A DNA stretch of 64,000 nucleotides from Saturnia japonica (GCA_033032175.1 CM065318.1:9238001-9302000); one strand, 5' to 3'. Positions 10,510 to 21,175 are shown, counted from the stretch's first letter. The notes: a model not told the origin generated them from the letters alone. Program-made: numbers and translations.

Positions 10510-11255
10510 GTTTACATTTAATAATTTAAATTGCTGACACAATCGATTGACGGTAAAGAAAATATAGTTAGAAAAATGAACGTTTGAGCTAGCGTAATGG
10601 TTAAGCTCGTACCTTACCTCGGGAAGAAGCCTTTTACTCAGCTATAGAATACTTATATACTGGTATTATTGTTATTTATTATTATATACTATGGTTTCAT
10701 CACGAAGTTTCTTTGATGATCTTTGATAATAAGCATAAAATGATTACGAGGAACAATTGACAACGTGGCGCGTCACCACACAATATATCCAAAAATTTTC
10801 TTATAATATTCTCACTAAATGGACCGTTTTATTTTTTATTTGCACATAACAAACTGGTTCTACAGTTGAATGATTTACTAACTGTAAACATGATTCAATG
10901 ATACGTGACATCATGTCAATCTGTGCTGGCGAATATTAAAGCCACTCCCATAGAATAACTGAATGATTATTGTCCGTGTAGGCCACAACTGCTAGTATCA
11001 TTATATTGACTAATTGTCGTTATTAATTTCATGCATCTTAATCCTGAAAAGAACTACACGTTTGGAAAAATATATAATCTTATACTATTAAGTAAGCAAT
11101 TCTTGTATATAATATGTAATAGGTTTCTCGGAAACAGGTCCAACGATTTGAATGAAAGTTTCTATTTAGATTATGTTTTAAATTCTAAGTTTACCTACAT
11201 ATTTCTTTTTTGTTTCGCCCAGATCTTACATATTTCTAAATTTTTTTTAAAGTCG
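10510..11255. other. AT-rich stretch without gene; possible repeat fragment
   Basis: Bases 11120-11170 (TTTCTCGGAAACAGG, TCCAACGATTTGAATGAAAG) recur at 59715-59760 in diverged form, so a dispersed repeat is present. Nothing else is recognisable. Confidence 0.4.
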
Positions 11256-11261
11256 ATATAG

Positions 11262-11545
11262 TTTGTGGCTACAATCTAACCTGATCTTCAGTGATAATTT
11301 GGCTCAAAATGGTAGCACGCAAAGCCTAGTGGAAGACTGGCTTCCAAGTGCAGCTGCCAGAGTACACCTATTGGTGCTTGGCGTAATATTTTCAACTAGC
11401 CAGCTAGCCAGGCGGGCATTAAAAAAAGCCCTACCACCATGCTATGGTTTCATCACGATGATTTCTTTCACCAAAACCTCAGGCTCATTGCAGTAAATCG
11501 AAGTCACGTCTATCTACACGGAGTCCGTACACGCTACCAACTGAG
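11262..11545 (-). mobile_element. tRNA-derived SINE (SINE-3 family), nearly full length, reverse
   Basis: Read on the minus strand it runs from a tRNA-like head (GTGTACGGACTCCGTG, then a B-box-like CGATTTACTGCAATGAG), through CATCGTGATGAAACCATAGC and GTGTACTCTGGCAGCTGCAC, to ACTAGGCTTTGCGTGCTACC and a terminal AGATTGTAGCCACAAAC. The same order occurs forward at 23775-24105 and 57003-57215. Polymerase III A/B boxes in the head give the tRNA origin. Small plus-strand ORFs across it are incidental. Confidence 0.75.
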
Positions 11546-11549
11546 CAAT

Positions 11550-12145
11550 CATTTTGTTTCGTACATACTACAGCGCTATATTTCAATAAAAAAGTCGTGT
11601 AGTACAGGCAAAGTGAAGTAATAATGTCTGACAATCCAAAGAAAATAGAGATCAACAATCCGTCGCCAGTGGTCGTTGTTATGCAAGCCTACGTAAAGAG
11701 AATCTAGATATGCGCAGGCTGATCCGAAACACGACGCGCATAGGTAAGCAAATTACTATGACAAACTTTTCACCTTATATAAGCACGGTGGTTGAGACTC
11801 ATTTCGACAATACACTATCACTCCGGGACCACTCGACTAGATTATAAGTAAAAGCTTTTAATGAATATGATTTTTAATTCGAAACATGGCATTGCATTGA
11901 ACAAACAAGTTTTTTAATGTTGAGATATAAATTACTTGTCGCCACACGTAAAACTGCTTTCAAATTTTCATTTCATAACCGATTGCAATTTTTAGTTTAT
12001 TAATTTTCATAATCGAAAAAGTCTGCTGACAAATATAGGTATTGTAGATCCGAATAAGCTTACGAATTTCAATGCGTTTGTTCTAAAATAACTTATATTA
12101 TTTTTTGTCAATGCAGCGGTAAAAATTATGTAAATTAGACTAGTT
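11550..12145. other. No recognisable gene
   Basis: Mixed sequence to 11860, then AT-rich. No splice-bounded ORF or repeat ends were found. Confidence 0.4.
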
Positions 12146-12149
12146 TTTT

Positions 12150-13035
12150 ATTTTGTAAATTAACATCATTTTGCACATCAATCAATTCAAGCGGATTTGA
12201 TTCTGGTGCATTTTCAGGCGAAGTGATAAAAGGATTGCTTAATATGTTTTATGTAAGATTATAATCAATGGAAAATTAATAGAACAAAGAGAAACCTGAA
12301 CATTATTAACAAATATAATGAACAAATGTAATAAGGCTTAAAAGTGAAATTTTTTGCTTTGTACTATCTGCTGAAGTTGGTGCAAGCTATTATCATTAAA
12401 CCCTGGAGATATTAATCGGTGAGTTGAGATCGGAATTTATTTGTAGTGAAGTTCATCTTGAAAAATGCTTCTTCCCAAATATACGTTGACCCAAACACAG
12501 TACAAATTTTCAAGGCAATTTTTTGTTCTGCATATTTATTACCACACTCAAAATCTATTCAAAGCTCTTGGCAAGAAACTTCCGTATTTTTGTGTTTTAA
12601 AACAGTATTTTCTTGAAAATCGATCATTTCTCTCTAGATAAGAGCAGCTTTATTACTACCGAAAACATTTGCAGCTTAATTGCTCCATTCACCATCAGGA
12701 TGCTGAGAGTAAATGTTGCTGAGGATTTCGACGACATTCTAAATTTTCTTAATATCAGCGATTCTCTTTACACATTCTGATTTAAGATCCATATTGAACG
12801 TCTTGTATTGGCCGACGTCAATCTCGTTATCACTGCTGATTATTTTTTTATATGTTAGGGAAGGGCAAGCGGTCATTATCAAGATCCAAGAGCTTTTCTT
12901 ACTTCTGACAGTCGTTCCTATACCAGCTTTCTTTTGCCTTGAAGTTTAAGGTTCAGGACATTGATATGTTTAAAAATATCCGATAAGAAAGCAATGGAAA
13001 CTGTATTGTTTTTTTGCTTAGAAAGCATAAGTAGG
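12150..13035 (-). pseudogene. hAT-superfamily transposase pseudogene (C-terminal half)
   Basis: Minus-strand reading gives blocks in several frames. First is KQKNNTVSIAFLSDIFKHIN followed by VLNLKLQGKRKLV, which matches the AxLSDIFxHLNxLNLxLQG block of hAT transposases related to ZBED5/SCAND3-type proteins. Next is DLKSECVKRIADIKK. Last is EEAFFKMNFTTNKFRSQLTD, then LQGLMIIACTNF, matching the hAT C-terminal dimerisation block (CE..FS.MK..K.K.RS.LTD..L...L...TTN). Stops and frameshifts break it throughout. The N-terminal zinc finger and first catalytic region are missing: at about 13035 the sequence changes without a gap to a mariner transposase. Confidence 0.6.
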
Positions 13036-13885
13036 TGTTTGCTAAACTTCTTCATAGTTTGCAATTGTTGATAATACAGATCTGCCGTTATCACCTAGCG
13101 AGATCTTAGGAAGCTGTAGCTTATGACACCAGCACTGGTCTACCAAACACACACCAGTACCTTTTTCTGAGTCAACTTTCGCTCGGGACAGGATTTGGTC
13201 GGTTCTCCTGGGTTCAACCACTGTGGTGAGCATTTCCGATTGTCGTAAAGGATCCATTTTTTTTTCACAAGTAATACGATTTAAAATTCCCTCGTTATTG
13301 TGACAGTTGAGTAATGTAATGCAGTACTCAATGCGTGTTTATTGGTGTACTTCAGTCAATTCATGCGGTACCATTTCTCAAACTTTTTAACTTTTCCTAT
13401 TTATTTCCAGTTAATTAAAATTATTTTATCACCCACACCGAAGCCTGCCGCTAACTCTGTGGTTTGCAATGGATCCGCTTCCACGATCACCTTTAATTCT
13501 TCATTATCAACTAGGGTCTCGTCTAAGGTTTGTTTCGTAGGTTAAAATTTCCAGAACGAAAACGTTGGAACCAAAAACGCACCCTCCTTTCTTTTACAGT
13601 AGCTTCCGCATACACATCATTAATCCCTCGATGCAGCGCTGATGCCACGGTGGAACTCATATTCGTAAATAGCGCGACATTTTATGTTTTCCATTTTGTG
13701 AAAAAAATGATGTCAAAGAAAAATCAAATAGTGCGAAAACAAATGAATCACTAAATTCGAAATGGCCTACAACACAAGCCTAAATTTGAAATAAACTTGA
13801 ATTTGAAATTCAAAACCAAACTCCAGATATTTGATTTAAAAATGGCCAGTTTAACAAAACGCCAATTTGATATGTAAGGACTTAA
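13036..13885 (-). pseudogene. mariner transposase pseudogene with 5' terminal repeat
   Basis: On the minus strand, from an ATG near 13694, fragments read in order: CRAIYEYEFHRGISAAS, LDETLVDNEELKVIVEADP, QTTELAAGFGVGDKIILI, IGKVKKFEKW, KKKWILYDNRKCSPQWLNPG, then CPERKLTQKKVLVCVWWTSA and ADLYYQQLQTMKK. These are successive parts of a mariner (DD34D) transposase. The first catalytic block is mutated (KKKW in place of CDEKW). Stops and frameshifts are frequent. At 13852-13885 lies the expected 5' terminal repeat in reverse (CAATTTGATATGTAAGGACT). The second and third catalytic residues and the 3' terminal repeat are absent, cut off at the hAT junction near 13035. Confidence 0.75.
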
Positions 13886-13939
13886 TTGAACATATTTACA
13901 AGACTCATACTATTTACACAATCAATAGTAATAAATTTT

Positions 13940-14150
13940 CGGAAATATTAAATGACTTAATTTCCTCTTCTCCTTTACATAACAGAACTACACGCACTAG
14001 GTACCGGAGCCACAGCTTTACGACAACCTCCATCTTTGCACGAAGAAAGAAGTTCGCTATGTCCATAACTTTGTCGTACTGTGAAGCTGTGGAATAATCT
14101 CCTGCTCATGCTGAATTCTTCAAAACGTCAAGAGTCATTTGAGCAGGCCT
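13940..14150 (+). mobile_element. LINE reverse-transcriptase C-terminal remnant
   Basis: Plus-strand frame from 13867 encodes HNRTTRTRYRSHSFTTTSIF then ARRKKFAMSITLSYCEAVE. This resembles the region near the end of insect LINE polyproteins where R.....F..T..FAR..K.WN.LP is usual, with PAHAEFF following after a stop. The match is weak to moderate and from memory. Confidence 0.4.
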
Positions 14151-14225
14151 GCATAACAGCGACGACCATCGATTTTATATTCCTCGGTGGTCGCCGTTGT
14201 TTTTGGATTGCGCTGTGTGTAGTTC
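14150..14225 (-). repeat. Short dispersed repeat (CAACGGCGACCACC motif)
   Basis: In reverse this reads CAATCCAAAAACAACGGCG followed by ACCACCGAGG. Related copies are at 33225-33345 and, more diverged, 36535-36630. Class unknown. Confidence 0.45.
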
Positions 14226-14590
14226 TAGAATAAAAAAATACGTGTATACTTTACACGCGGTATAAATGAAACTTTTTTGAATTAAAACACTAAACATTTT
14301 AGACCATTGTGTATTGCGTATAACGTAATGTTAAGTTACACAATTGTTTCCTTACAATGCCTGAAGAAGATCCAATAAAAAAAATTTAGCCCAAAAATAA
14401 TTATTTATCCCAAATATCTTTACTAGATCCGCTTGTAACTGATTAACAATACTTTCGTTTTTCTACAACATAAAACGATTGAATAGTAAATAAATTTGAT
14501 AATTAATGTCTCCAACAAATGATAATAACAATTAAGAACAGTAATCCTACTAAAACTAATAATACTAATCCTACTGATATAATTCTACTA

Positions 14591-14782
14591 TCCTACTAAT
14601 ATAATAAATGTGAAAGTGTGTATTTTTGGATGTTTAGATGTTTGAATGTTTGTTACTTAATTACGCTAAAACGGCTAAACAGATCTCAATGAAATTTAGC
14701 ACACAGATAGTCTATGACCTGGAATAATATAATACATAGCGTACTTTTTATCCCGGTAAAAGTCATAGTTTAACCAGTGTTA
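14591..14782 (+). mobile_element. Helitron-type non-autonomous element, 5' part
   Basis: It starts TCCTACTAATATAATAAATG directly after a host A, the usual start of lepidopteran Helitron derivatives, and continues with TTACTTAATTACGCTAAAAC and CAATGAAATTTAGCACACAG. It stops without its own CTAG end where the next Helitron begins at 14783, so it is truncated or the neighbour inserted into it. Confidence 0.7.
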
Positions 14783-14922
14783 TCCTACAAATATAATAAA
14801 TGGAAAGTTTCTATGTTTGTTACTCAATCACGCAAAAACGGCGATTTTTTTGGTTTGTCGTGTTCCGAGATCAGTCTGTGTATATCCAATAATACGCAGA
14901 CGAAGTCGCGGGTACCTGCTAG
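14783..14922 (+). mobile_element. Helitron-type non-autonomous element, short but with both ends
   Basis: The 5' end is A followed by TCCTACAAATATAATAAATG, and the 3' end is GAAGTCGCGGGTACCTGCTAG followed by host T, giving the A/T insertion context expected for Helitrons. It shares its first 40 or so bases with the element immediately upstream. At 140 bp it is an internal deletion derivative. Confidence 0.7.
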
Positions 14923-15064
14923 TAAATAATAATAGTAATATTTAAACAATAATAATATTTAAAAACGAATAAATTAATTTTAAAAAACTATGATGCAGAT
15001 GAGACGTGAAATGACCAGAATCAATTACAAGATTCTCATGTTAAATTTTTTCTCGTATTATTTA

Positions 15065-15195
15065 TTAGCTGTGCCAGCGACTTCGTCCACCTGGTATATT
15101 TCTTTAATGAAAAACATCAACTAAATAAAAACCTCACCTCACTTCAGTGTCACCGTACGGTACTTGACCCGTATAAGCTTTGATAACCTCAAAAT
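15065..15195 (-). repeat. Degraded Helitron-like end
   Basis: TTAGCTGTGCCAGCGACTTC, then GTCCACCTGG, is a diverged form of the GC-rich terminus shared by the other CTAG-ending repeats here. Downstream sequence has no defined right end. Confidence 0.4.
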
Positions 15196-15534
15196 TTCTG
15201 TAAATTTAGTACAAAAATAATTTTCTGCAATAGTAATAAGCAACAGTGTATAACAATTTATATGTCATTTAGTGATAAGTATCGTTATTAGTTATATTAA
15301 AATAAAGCTCACTTAGTTATAGTACATAGCTGCATTTGCAAGTGCATCTTTTTTCATGGCAATTTTAAATGTTCGATATTATAAAAGCACAGACTTAAAA
15401 AAGGTGTGGACCGAGAGTCCGCAGTTTGTGTTTTACAAAAAAAGGTTGTATAATACCTAACTAAGATAATTTTAAATGTTAACCGATATCACAGTTTAAC
15501 AATCATATCGGTATTATCTAAAAGACTTAAACTC

Positions 15535-15705
15535 GACTGCTATGCTCGAGGTCCTGGTTTCGATTCCCTCAGGTCGAGAAAAGTATTATTTTTCTAACTA
15601 TTTTTCTATGATCTGTGGGTCTAAATAAGTACATTAATACACCTCTGCCTGAACTCTTCGGGGAATATATAGGCGCGATGGCTTATATATATGATATGCT
15701 ATATA
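15535..15705 (+). mobile_element. SINE-1 family, truncated and diverged
   Basis: GACTGCTATGCTCGAGGTCC and TTTCGATTCC match the tRNA-like head of the SINEs at 35.6 and 49.3 kb, and ACACCTCTGCCTGAA, TTCGGGGAATA and GCGATGGC match their 3' part. The first 20 bases of the head and about 80 internal bases are missing. Confidence 0.65.
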
Positions 15706-15709
15706 CATA

Positions 15710-16055
15710 AACGCACACAAAAACGTTCAGTTTTTCAATTCTTTACTATAGTCTAAGTTAATTTTATAACTTAATTTTTATTAACCGTTATTTTCCCGTG
15801 AATTATAACGCTTTATAGTATAGTATGACTGTTTAGTGTGATTTAATATAAATCTTAATTGCGCAATAACTGCTGGAAAATACTTACGTTTCTATTTACT
15901 TATTGATTTTACTGGAAATTATGTAAAGATAAAATAATTTGGTAAGAATTTTTCACTTTATTTCAGTAAATATTTTAAAAAGTTATATAGTACTTATACA
16001 TTACTTGTGATACGTACATAATCTAAACGCAATTTATACTCTATACAAATGTCTA
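15710..16055. other. No recognisable feature
   Basis: AT-rich, without ORF or terminal repeats. Confidence 0.4.
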
Positions 16056-16059
16056 TACG

Positions 16060-16275
16060 TGTCTAAATATACCTTCAGATCATAAACTACAATCATACCA
16101 AATTTTATTAAATTCGGTCCAGTAGTTTTTGCGTTACTGGCGTTCAAATATACCGACAGACAGACAGACAAAATTTTTAAAAACTATCGTTTTTTTTTCT
16201 GTCCCTGATTCTAAACCGGGCAGAATTATATTTTCGACTCTTTACTCTTTTATTATAAGTAAGTATAGATAATCA
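16060..16275. repeat. Helitron-like internal fragment
   Basis: TTCGGTCCAGTAGTTTTTGC, GTTACTGGCGTTCAAATATA, a (CAGA)n run near 16161 and TTACTCTTTTATTATAAGTA are the usual inner and 5' words of lepidopteran Helitron derivatives in reverse order. The CTAG end is missing. Confidence 0.5.
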
Positions 16276-16279
16276 AAAA

Positions 16280-16775
16280 AGTATTAGGTTAAAATAATAT
16301 GAGTATTAACTTTAAAATTTAATTAGGAACACATAATAACCACTTTATCATAGAATTATTAAAGGTCTCTGCCCTACAATGATGAAATAACTTTTACATT
16401 ATATACAGCGATAAAACAAGTTGTAATACTTATATTGTTATCAAATATTATCTCTTATGAAAAGCAACTTGTCACTTTCTCCGGACAAACATGTTTTCTA
16501 AAAATCTTGTAACTAGCGGTGTACGTAGCCTTAAGTATAGTAACGGTTCACAGACAGTACAGACTAGATTTGCAATTAACAAGATCTCTTCCTGAATGGT
16601 ACAAGAAATATATAAACCATATTCATTATGTACAATATGGTATACGGTGTGCCCTACATTGCACGTTATGGTAACTGTAAAGTTGTGTATATGCAAATAA
16701 ACTTTTAAAGGATTTATATAAAGTTAAAATTAGATAGATATTTGTACCGTTTAGCGTAAAATAATCGCTTATAAT
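16280..16775. other. No recognisable feature
   Basis: AT-rich. A 74-codon minus-strand ORF at 16472-16696 shows no domain and no context for a gene. Confidence 0.4.
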
Positions 16776-16816
16776 ATACTAGCAACTACCGCGCGCCGGT
16801 TAGTTCGTTCGCTTTT
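16776..16816 (-). repeat. Isolated Helitron-like terminus
   Basis: ATACTAGCAACTACCGCGCG, then CCGGTTAGTTC, is a reversed CTAG-type end of about 40 bp. It abuts the start of the Helitron at 16818, which suggests that the larger element inserted close to the end of an older one. Confidence 0.4.
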
Positions 16817-16817
16817 A

Positions 16818-17520
16818 TCTATATTAATAAATCTGTTAATCTGTCCGTACAGTTAATGACTTATCCAAATTTCCCGATAGACCTACTGTATGAACGATAA
16901 TGATAAGGAATATGCCATAAAAATTATTGCTGTCTACGTATTTGTTTATTTATCCGAATTTAACTCAAAAACGGATTGACCGATTCCTATGAAATGTTGT
17001 ACATGAGATGCTCATATGTCATTGGTCAATTGATAGATAAGAAACATCAATATTACTTTTACAAATGCTAAAAGAATATTTCCAAAAAAACTATTTTCGT
17101 TAGTTCTTCACCAATTTTGGTGAAATTTTTATACACTTTAAGTATAAGCAATTCCATGAATGATAGGCTATGAGAATTTTTAATAAAACTTTTAGGAAAC
17201 GTAAAATAAAGATTATCCGAAATTTAAAATTATACTAATTCTTAACCTATTTTGTTTTAATTTTGTACAAGGGAAGCATACATCACACCCTAATTGAGAG
17301 GCTATAAGAATTGTTAATAATGCATTATTATAGAAATCGTATAATATAATAATCATTTTCAACCGATTTTTATGAAAATTTTACACGGGAAATACACGCC
17401 ATTTCTCAATTGATACTGTACATTAAGAATTGTCATTAATATGAGTATAAATAAAATTACGGGATGTAAATAATTACTGCGTATAAAGAAACACGTGCGG
17501 AGCCACGGGCACACCGCTAG
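16818..17520 (+). mobile_element. Helitron-type element with 3' hairpin, 703 bp
   Basis: It starts TCTATATTAATAAATCTG after a host A at 16817 and ends CACCGCTAG before a host T at 17521. Just before the end lies a hairpin, GTGCGGAGCCACGGGCAC (stem GTGC/GCAC), the structure expected near a Helitron 3' terminus. Inside are words such as ACTCAAAAACGGATTGACCG and three related sub-blocks that each include a TTTTATGAAAATTTT-like stretch and CCCAATTGA, suggesting internal duplication. No Rep/helicase ORF is present, so it is non-autonomous. Confidence 0.75.
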
Positions 17521-17529
17521 TTATAATAT

Positions 17530-18760
17530 AAAATCACAGCGTAAAGAAGACGCACATCTAAAGAAGTTGGCAGAAAGGACATAGTTCTACTGTTGCAAAT
17601 CTTGTTTCGCTTCCTGCAGATGTATTACTTCCGGCATGTATGTGCGCTTTTCCAAATACATAATTTATCATGTACTTTACTTACACTATCTGATAATATA
17701 ACGTTATTCGTGAAATAACAAATCTGTAAACACAAACCAATTTTGTAATAAAAATTGTCAATCAATTGAGAGCACAAAATCAAAATACTATTATAATTAA
17801 ATAATAACGTAACGCCTTTCATTCAAACTCGTTGTGAACGTATCCATAGTAAAAACGCACTATATTATACACCTATGTGATATTTAAAATTACTTTACAT
17901 AAGCCAGATAGGTTGCAGATTCCTAACCATAACTACACTTGGCCTCTATTACGATTCTGCTCTTTATTAAATGTGCATGAGTATGAATCATAAATTGACT
18001 GAACTGATGGTCACAGAGAAGATGGAATTAAACCAATGGCTAATGTAAATTGTAATAATTACTCCGTTGGTTATGACATTTAACTCTGATAATGTCATAC
18101 TTAGACAGGCTTATATAATCGTTAGAAATATGTCACTCTTAAAAGGTTTTTGATAAAGGAATTTGATACGGACATTAGACAATCATTTTCTACGTACAGT
18201 CTACACTAAAATTATTTGAAATGTACTTCTAGATCTACTTTATTTATTTATATATATTATTTATTTACTTTTAACTAATCTTAATCAAACATACACCAAT
18301 GAAGTTCCCACACAACTCATATAAATTAAAGCAGGTAAGTACCTACAACGTAATAAAAATATTTTATTACAGAAAGTAATAATTTAATAAAGTATAATTT
18401 AATACAGAATAAAAATGAAGATAAAGTAAATATCTTAATATCTGTCAATAATTATGTTATTATTAATAACATCACATTTCGTCTTTTAGAATTAGTAAAA
18501 GAAATAAAAGTTTTTTAGGTAATTGCGTTAGTTTGTATAATAATCTTCCTAAGCACATTAGCGATTTACCGGATAATAAGTTCAAGAATCATGTTAAGCT
18601 GGTTTTATTGTCGAAGGGGTATATTATAGGGTGGCTGATTACGTGAATGATGGTGATGTCTGGATGTGATTTCCTCTCTGCACATCTACTGAAAATGATA
18701 ATAACTGTATATAATTAAATACTGTAAAACCAATTTAAAAAAAAAAGATAAGAAGATGAA
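17530..18760. other. AT-rich stretch without recognisable gene
   Basis: Short ORFs only, with many AATAAT/TTAATA words. No repeat shared with the rest of the window was recognised. Confidence 0.45.
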
Positions 18761-18764
18761 ACCC

Positions 18765-18895
18765 GATCGAGTTTCTTGTCGGTTCTTCTCGATGGCTGGG
18801 ATGTTTTCCGAACCGGTAGTAGTGTTTCGACATTCATAAGTGCTTTCTTAGGGCCTAAATTAAATAAAGATATTTTAATTTGATTTTGTAACAAG
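18765..18895 (-). mobile_element. LINE or SINE tail (AACCGG..AAGAAACTCG type), reverse
   Basis: GATCGAGTTTCTTGTCGGTT, TTTTCCGAACCGGTAGTAGT and AAATAAAGATATTTTAATTT are the reverse of the forward copy at 36918-37045. This tail is common in lepidopteran DNA. No TSD was seen. Confidence 0.6.
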
Positions 18896-18984
18896 TTATT
18901 TAGATAATATGTCGATTTATGACAAAGAAAATTTTATGAATATAATTGTTTGTTGTGAAGATAAACTTTCTTTTTGCGTTTATT

Positions 18985-19085
18985 ATAGGATAAAATTGAG
19001 AGCTACGCATTGTGTGACTGAATTGCAACCTAATGAAGCTAGCCATCAATTATAATAATAGAAATACATTATATTGGCTTTTAAT
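18985..19085 (+). repeat. Dispersed repeat (GAAGCTAGCCATCAAT type), copy 1
   Basis: AAAATTGAGAGCTACGCATT, GTGTGACTGAATTG and AATGAAGCTAGCCATCAAT recur at 41720-41792 and 45600-45700. The copies at 41.7 and 45.6 kb share ATCATRTGACGAAAGTGC. Family unknown; it may be the tail part of a Helitron-like element. Confidence 0.45.
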
Positions 19086-19089
19086 CCCT

Positions 19090-19860
19090 TTAATCGTGTC
19101 AAAATAATTTAAAGTTGTATAATTTACACAAAGCTAAATTAAAAATTAAAATAATGTTTAGTTATTTAATTTTTACATAATTGAAAAGAGTCAGTAACAT
19201 AAGTTCACATTTATATTTTTATTAATAACTAACTACATAAATCATGTTGCTTTTATTATAAACTATATGAATAGCTTAATAATTATGGGACATAAGACCA
19301 CCGCTTCTTAAAACACATATAGGTTATAGTAAGATTAAGTATTTGTGAACACCGTAAATACAAATAATGGATTACTTGAGTATTCAGGATAAGTACAAAA
19401 CCTGCAATACTATTATTGCAAGTATCGATGCATAGAATTCTAATCATAAATTAAGTACTTATATACTTATATTAACTCCTTATGAACATTCAGCTAATGC
19501 TGTTGACAGGCGCCAGTTGGGCCTCCGAAATCTGCATAAGCCTGGCATAATAATAGTTATGAGAAAGTTAATCTATCTAGATATCTCTACAACATGTAAT
19601 GAAAAGGATTATAAGATTTATTATAAAAAAAATAATGTTATCCTGAGACCTCTAGTATTAATTATTGTTATTGTATTATGAAAAACATTATCCAAGATTT
19701 CCGAAGATGTATGTGCAATTTCTAATAGATGGCTAATGTGGAGAAATAATAAATATTCAAATAAATTAAAAAAAGTGGATGCGTTTCCTTATGTACATGT
19801 ATAGAAGTTATACCTACTTCTTTAAATAGTTACTTTCGATATTATGTTATGTTAGCATCA
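19090..19860. other. No recognisable gene
   Basis: AT-rich. Bases 19500-19545 (TTGACAGGCGCCAGTTGGGC) are locally GC-rich but cannot be assigned. Confidence 0.4.
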
Positions 19861-19865
19861 ATTGT

Positions 19866-20305
19866 GACTATCTTCAAAACAATAAAACAAGAGGTTCATA
19901 ACAAGGAGGAGGAGCAAGCAACTTCATAGTGTAGAATTCTTATTACAAGGTTGCGCACGCATTGAAAAAAAACACTCTCATCATTTCTTCATAACGCACC
20001 TAAAAGTATAAATTGCAAAGGCTCAATAATCTAAAAATATATCGACATCTAGCGTTACACCTATAAACTACACAGTCATCAAAAGAGCATTCATCATAAT
20101 TGATTTCAACATTTGTAATCTATTTCTAGATGACACTGATACTCTATATTAAAAATTAACATGGATTATGACTATCTTCGCGACAATAAAATACAAGGTT
20201 GCTTACTAACAAGTTCATGGTGTAGACTTTTTGTAACAACATGAGCGTGCATTGTAACATTTTACCCTTATTATTTTTTCATAACGTGCCTGAAAAAATA
20301 TAACT
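19866..20305 (+). repeat. Unnamed dispersed repeat family B, two direct copies
   Basis: Two related blocks lie in the same orientation: about 19866-20010 and 20165-20305. Each contains ACTATCTTC, ACAATAAAA, an AACAAGG/CAAGTTCATGGTGTAGA word, a RCGYGCATTG word, TTTTTTCATAACGYGCCT and an A-rich end. Between them lies ATATCGACATCTAGCGTTAC and TTGATTTCAACATTTGTAAT, which also accompanies the copies at 24.3 and 38.7 kb. The unit may therefore be larger, near 250-300 bp. No ORF and no tRNA head are present. Confidence 0.6.
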
Positions 20306-20329
20306 TGAAGAAAGACGGAAAATGGACAA

Positions 20330-20590
20330 TTACGACGTTGCACACCTATCGTGCCCGACTGTATCGTTGCCATGCCGTACTGTCAGCGTACACATTCTGA
20401 AAACCCCGTTATAGTGACTTGTCTTAGGCGGCGTGCGGCGCGGTGCGTCGTGTTGCGAGAACAGCCAGTGGTGTTTATCCACTTCCTAGAGTATTTTACT
20501 CCTCCGACTGTAAATAGTCAAGCTATTTATATAGAATGCCTCTGTAAATATATTATGATCTTATGCAAAACATTTACTCTGGAATGAACC
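20330..20590 (+). other. GC-richer patch after repeat B, with a short ORF
   Basis: A 78-codon ORF at 20351-20587 (starting MPDCIVAMPYCQRTH) spans a patch with GGCGGCGTGCGGCGCGGTGC. No domain is recognisable. It directly follows the repeat-B copies and may be part of a longer mobile element, so I do not call it a gene. Confidence 0.3.
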
Positions 20591-20747
20591 ATTAAAATTT
20601 AAATAACTAAACGGTGTATGATGTCGTCTAATTATTTTATTACATAGCTCAAAGCAACCGTTGCTTCGCGTCGCCACAGCGTAAAATAGAAGTGAGCGTA
20701 ATAAAAAAAAATTATACACTTCTATTTAGCTAGTATTTTATACTAGC

Positions 20748-20925
20748 CGTACACTACGGTTTCACTTGTGTTAAAATTTTGGTTAGGATTTGCGTAAAAT
20801 CTATTCTTAGTGAGCGCCTGCATCGCGAAAGGGACAACTATGCTAATTTTCAAGTCAATTGGACTATTAGTATCGGAGACGATAATGAGTAAGTGAGTGG
20901 TATTTCGCTAAGATATAAAAGAATA
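20748..20925 (-). mobile_element. Helitron-like element (ACTAGCCGTACACTACGG end)
   Basis: In reverse this block ends CCGTAGTGTACGGCTAG followed by T. The inside includes TTTTCAAGTCAATTGGACTA, a usual motif of these repeats. The other end probably joins the oppositely oriented element at 20925. Confidence 0.5.
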
Positions 20926-21175
20926 ACTAAATGTCATATCAAGGCATAGCCCTAACTACTGGGGCTTGGAACGTGAAAATTTGTATGCGAGTTTATGGAA
21001 GGATTTTTGAAAACTCAACCCCTAAGGTAGTGATAAAGGATGTGAAAATTTGAAAGGAAATCCGTCATTTTTGAAGATAGATCAATATGTATTGGTATTT
21101 AGCAATTCAGTTAGAAATTTAAAATATGGGACCTAACTCAACTATGACGAGGGCAAAGTGCTTATATATATAGAT
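20925..21175 (+). mobile_element. Helitron-like family C, copy 1 (forward)
   Basis: GGGGCTTGGAACGTGAAAAT, TTTTTGAAGATAGATC and ACCTAACTCAACTATGACGA then GGGCAAAGTGC match, in order, the reverse of the element at 60908-61195 (GGGCTTGGACCGTGAAAATT ... CATAACTCAACTTTGACGCG). Family C also has a partial copy at 28505. Confidence 0.6.

Noticed and set aside
11263..11496. 77-codon ORF as a gene
   Set aside because: It lies entirely within a reversed tRNA-derived SINE also present at 23.8 and 57.0 kb.
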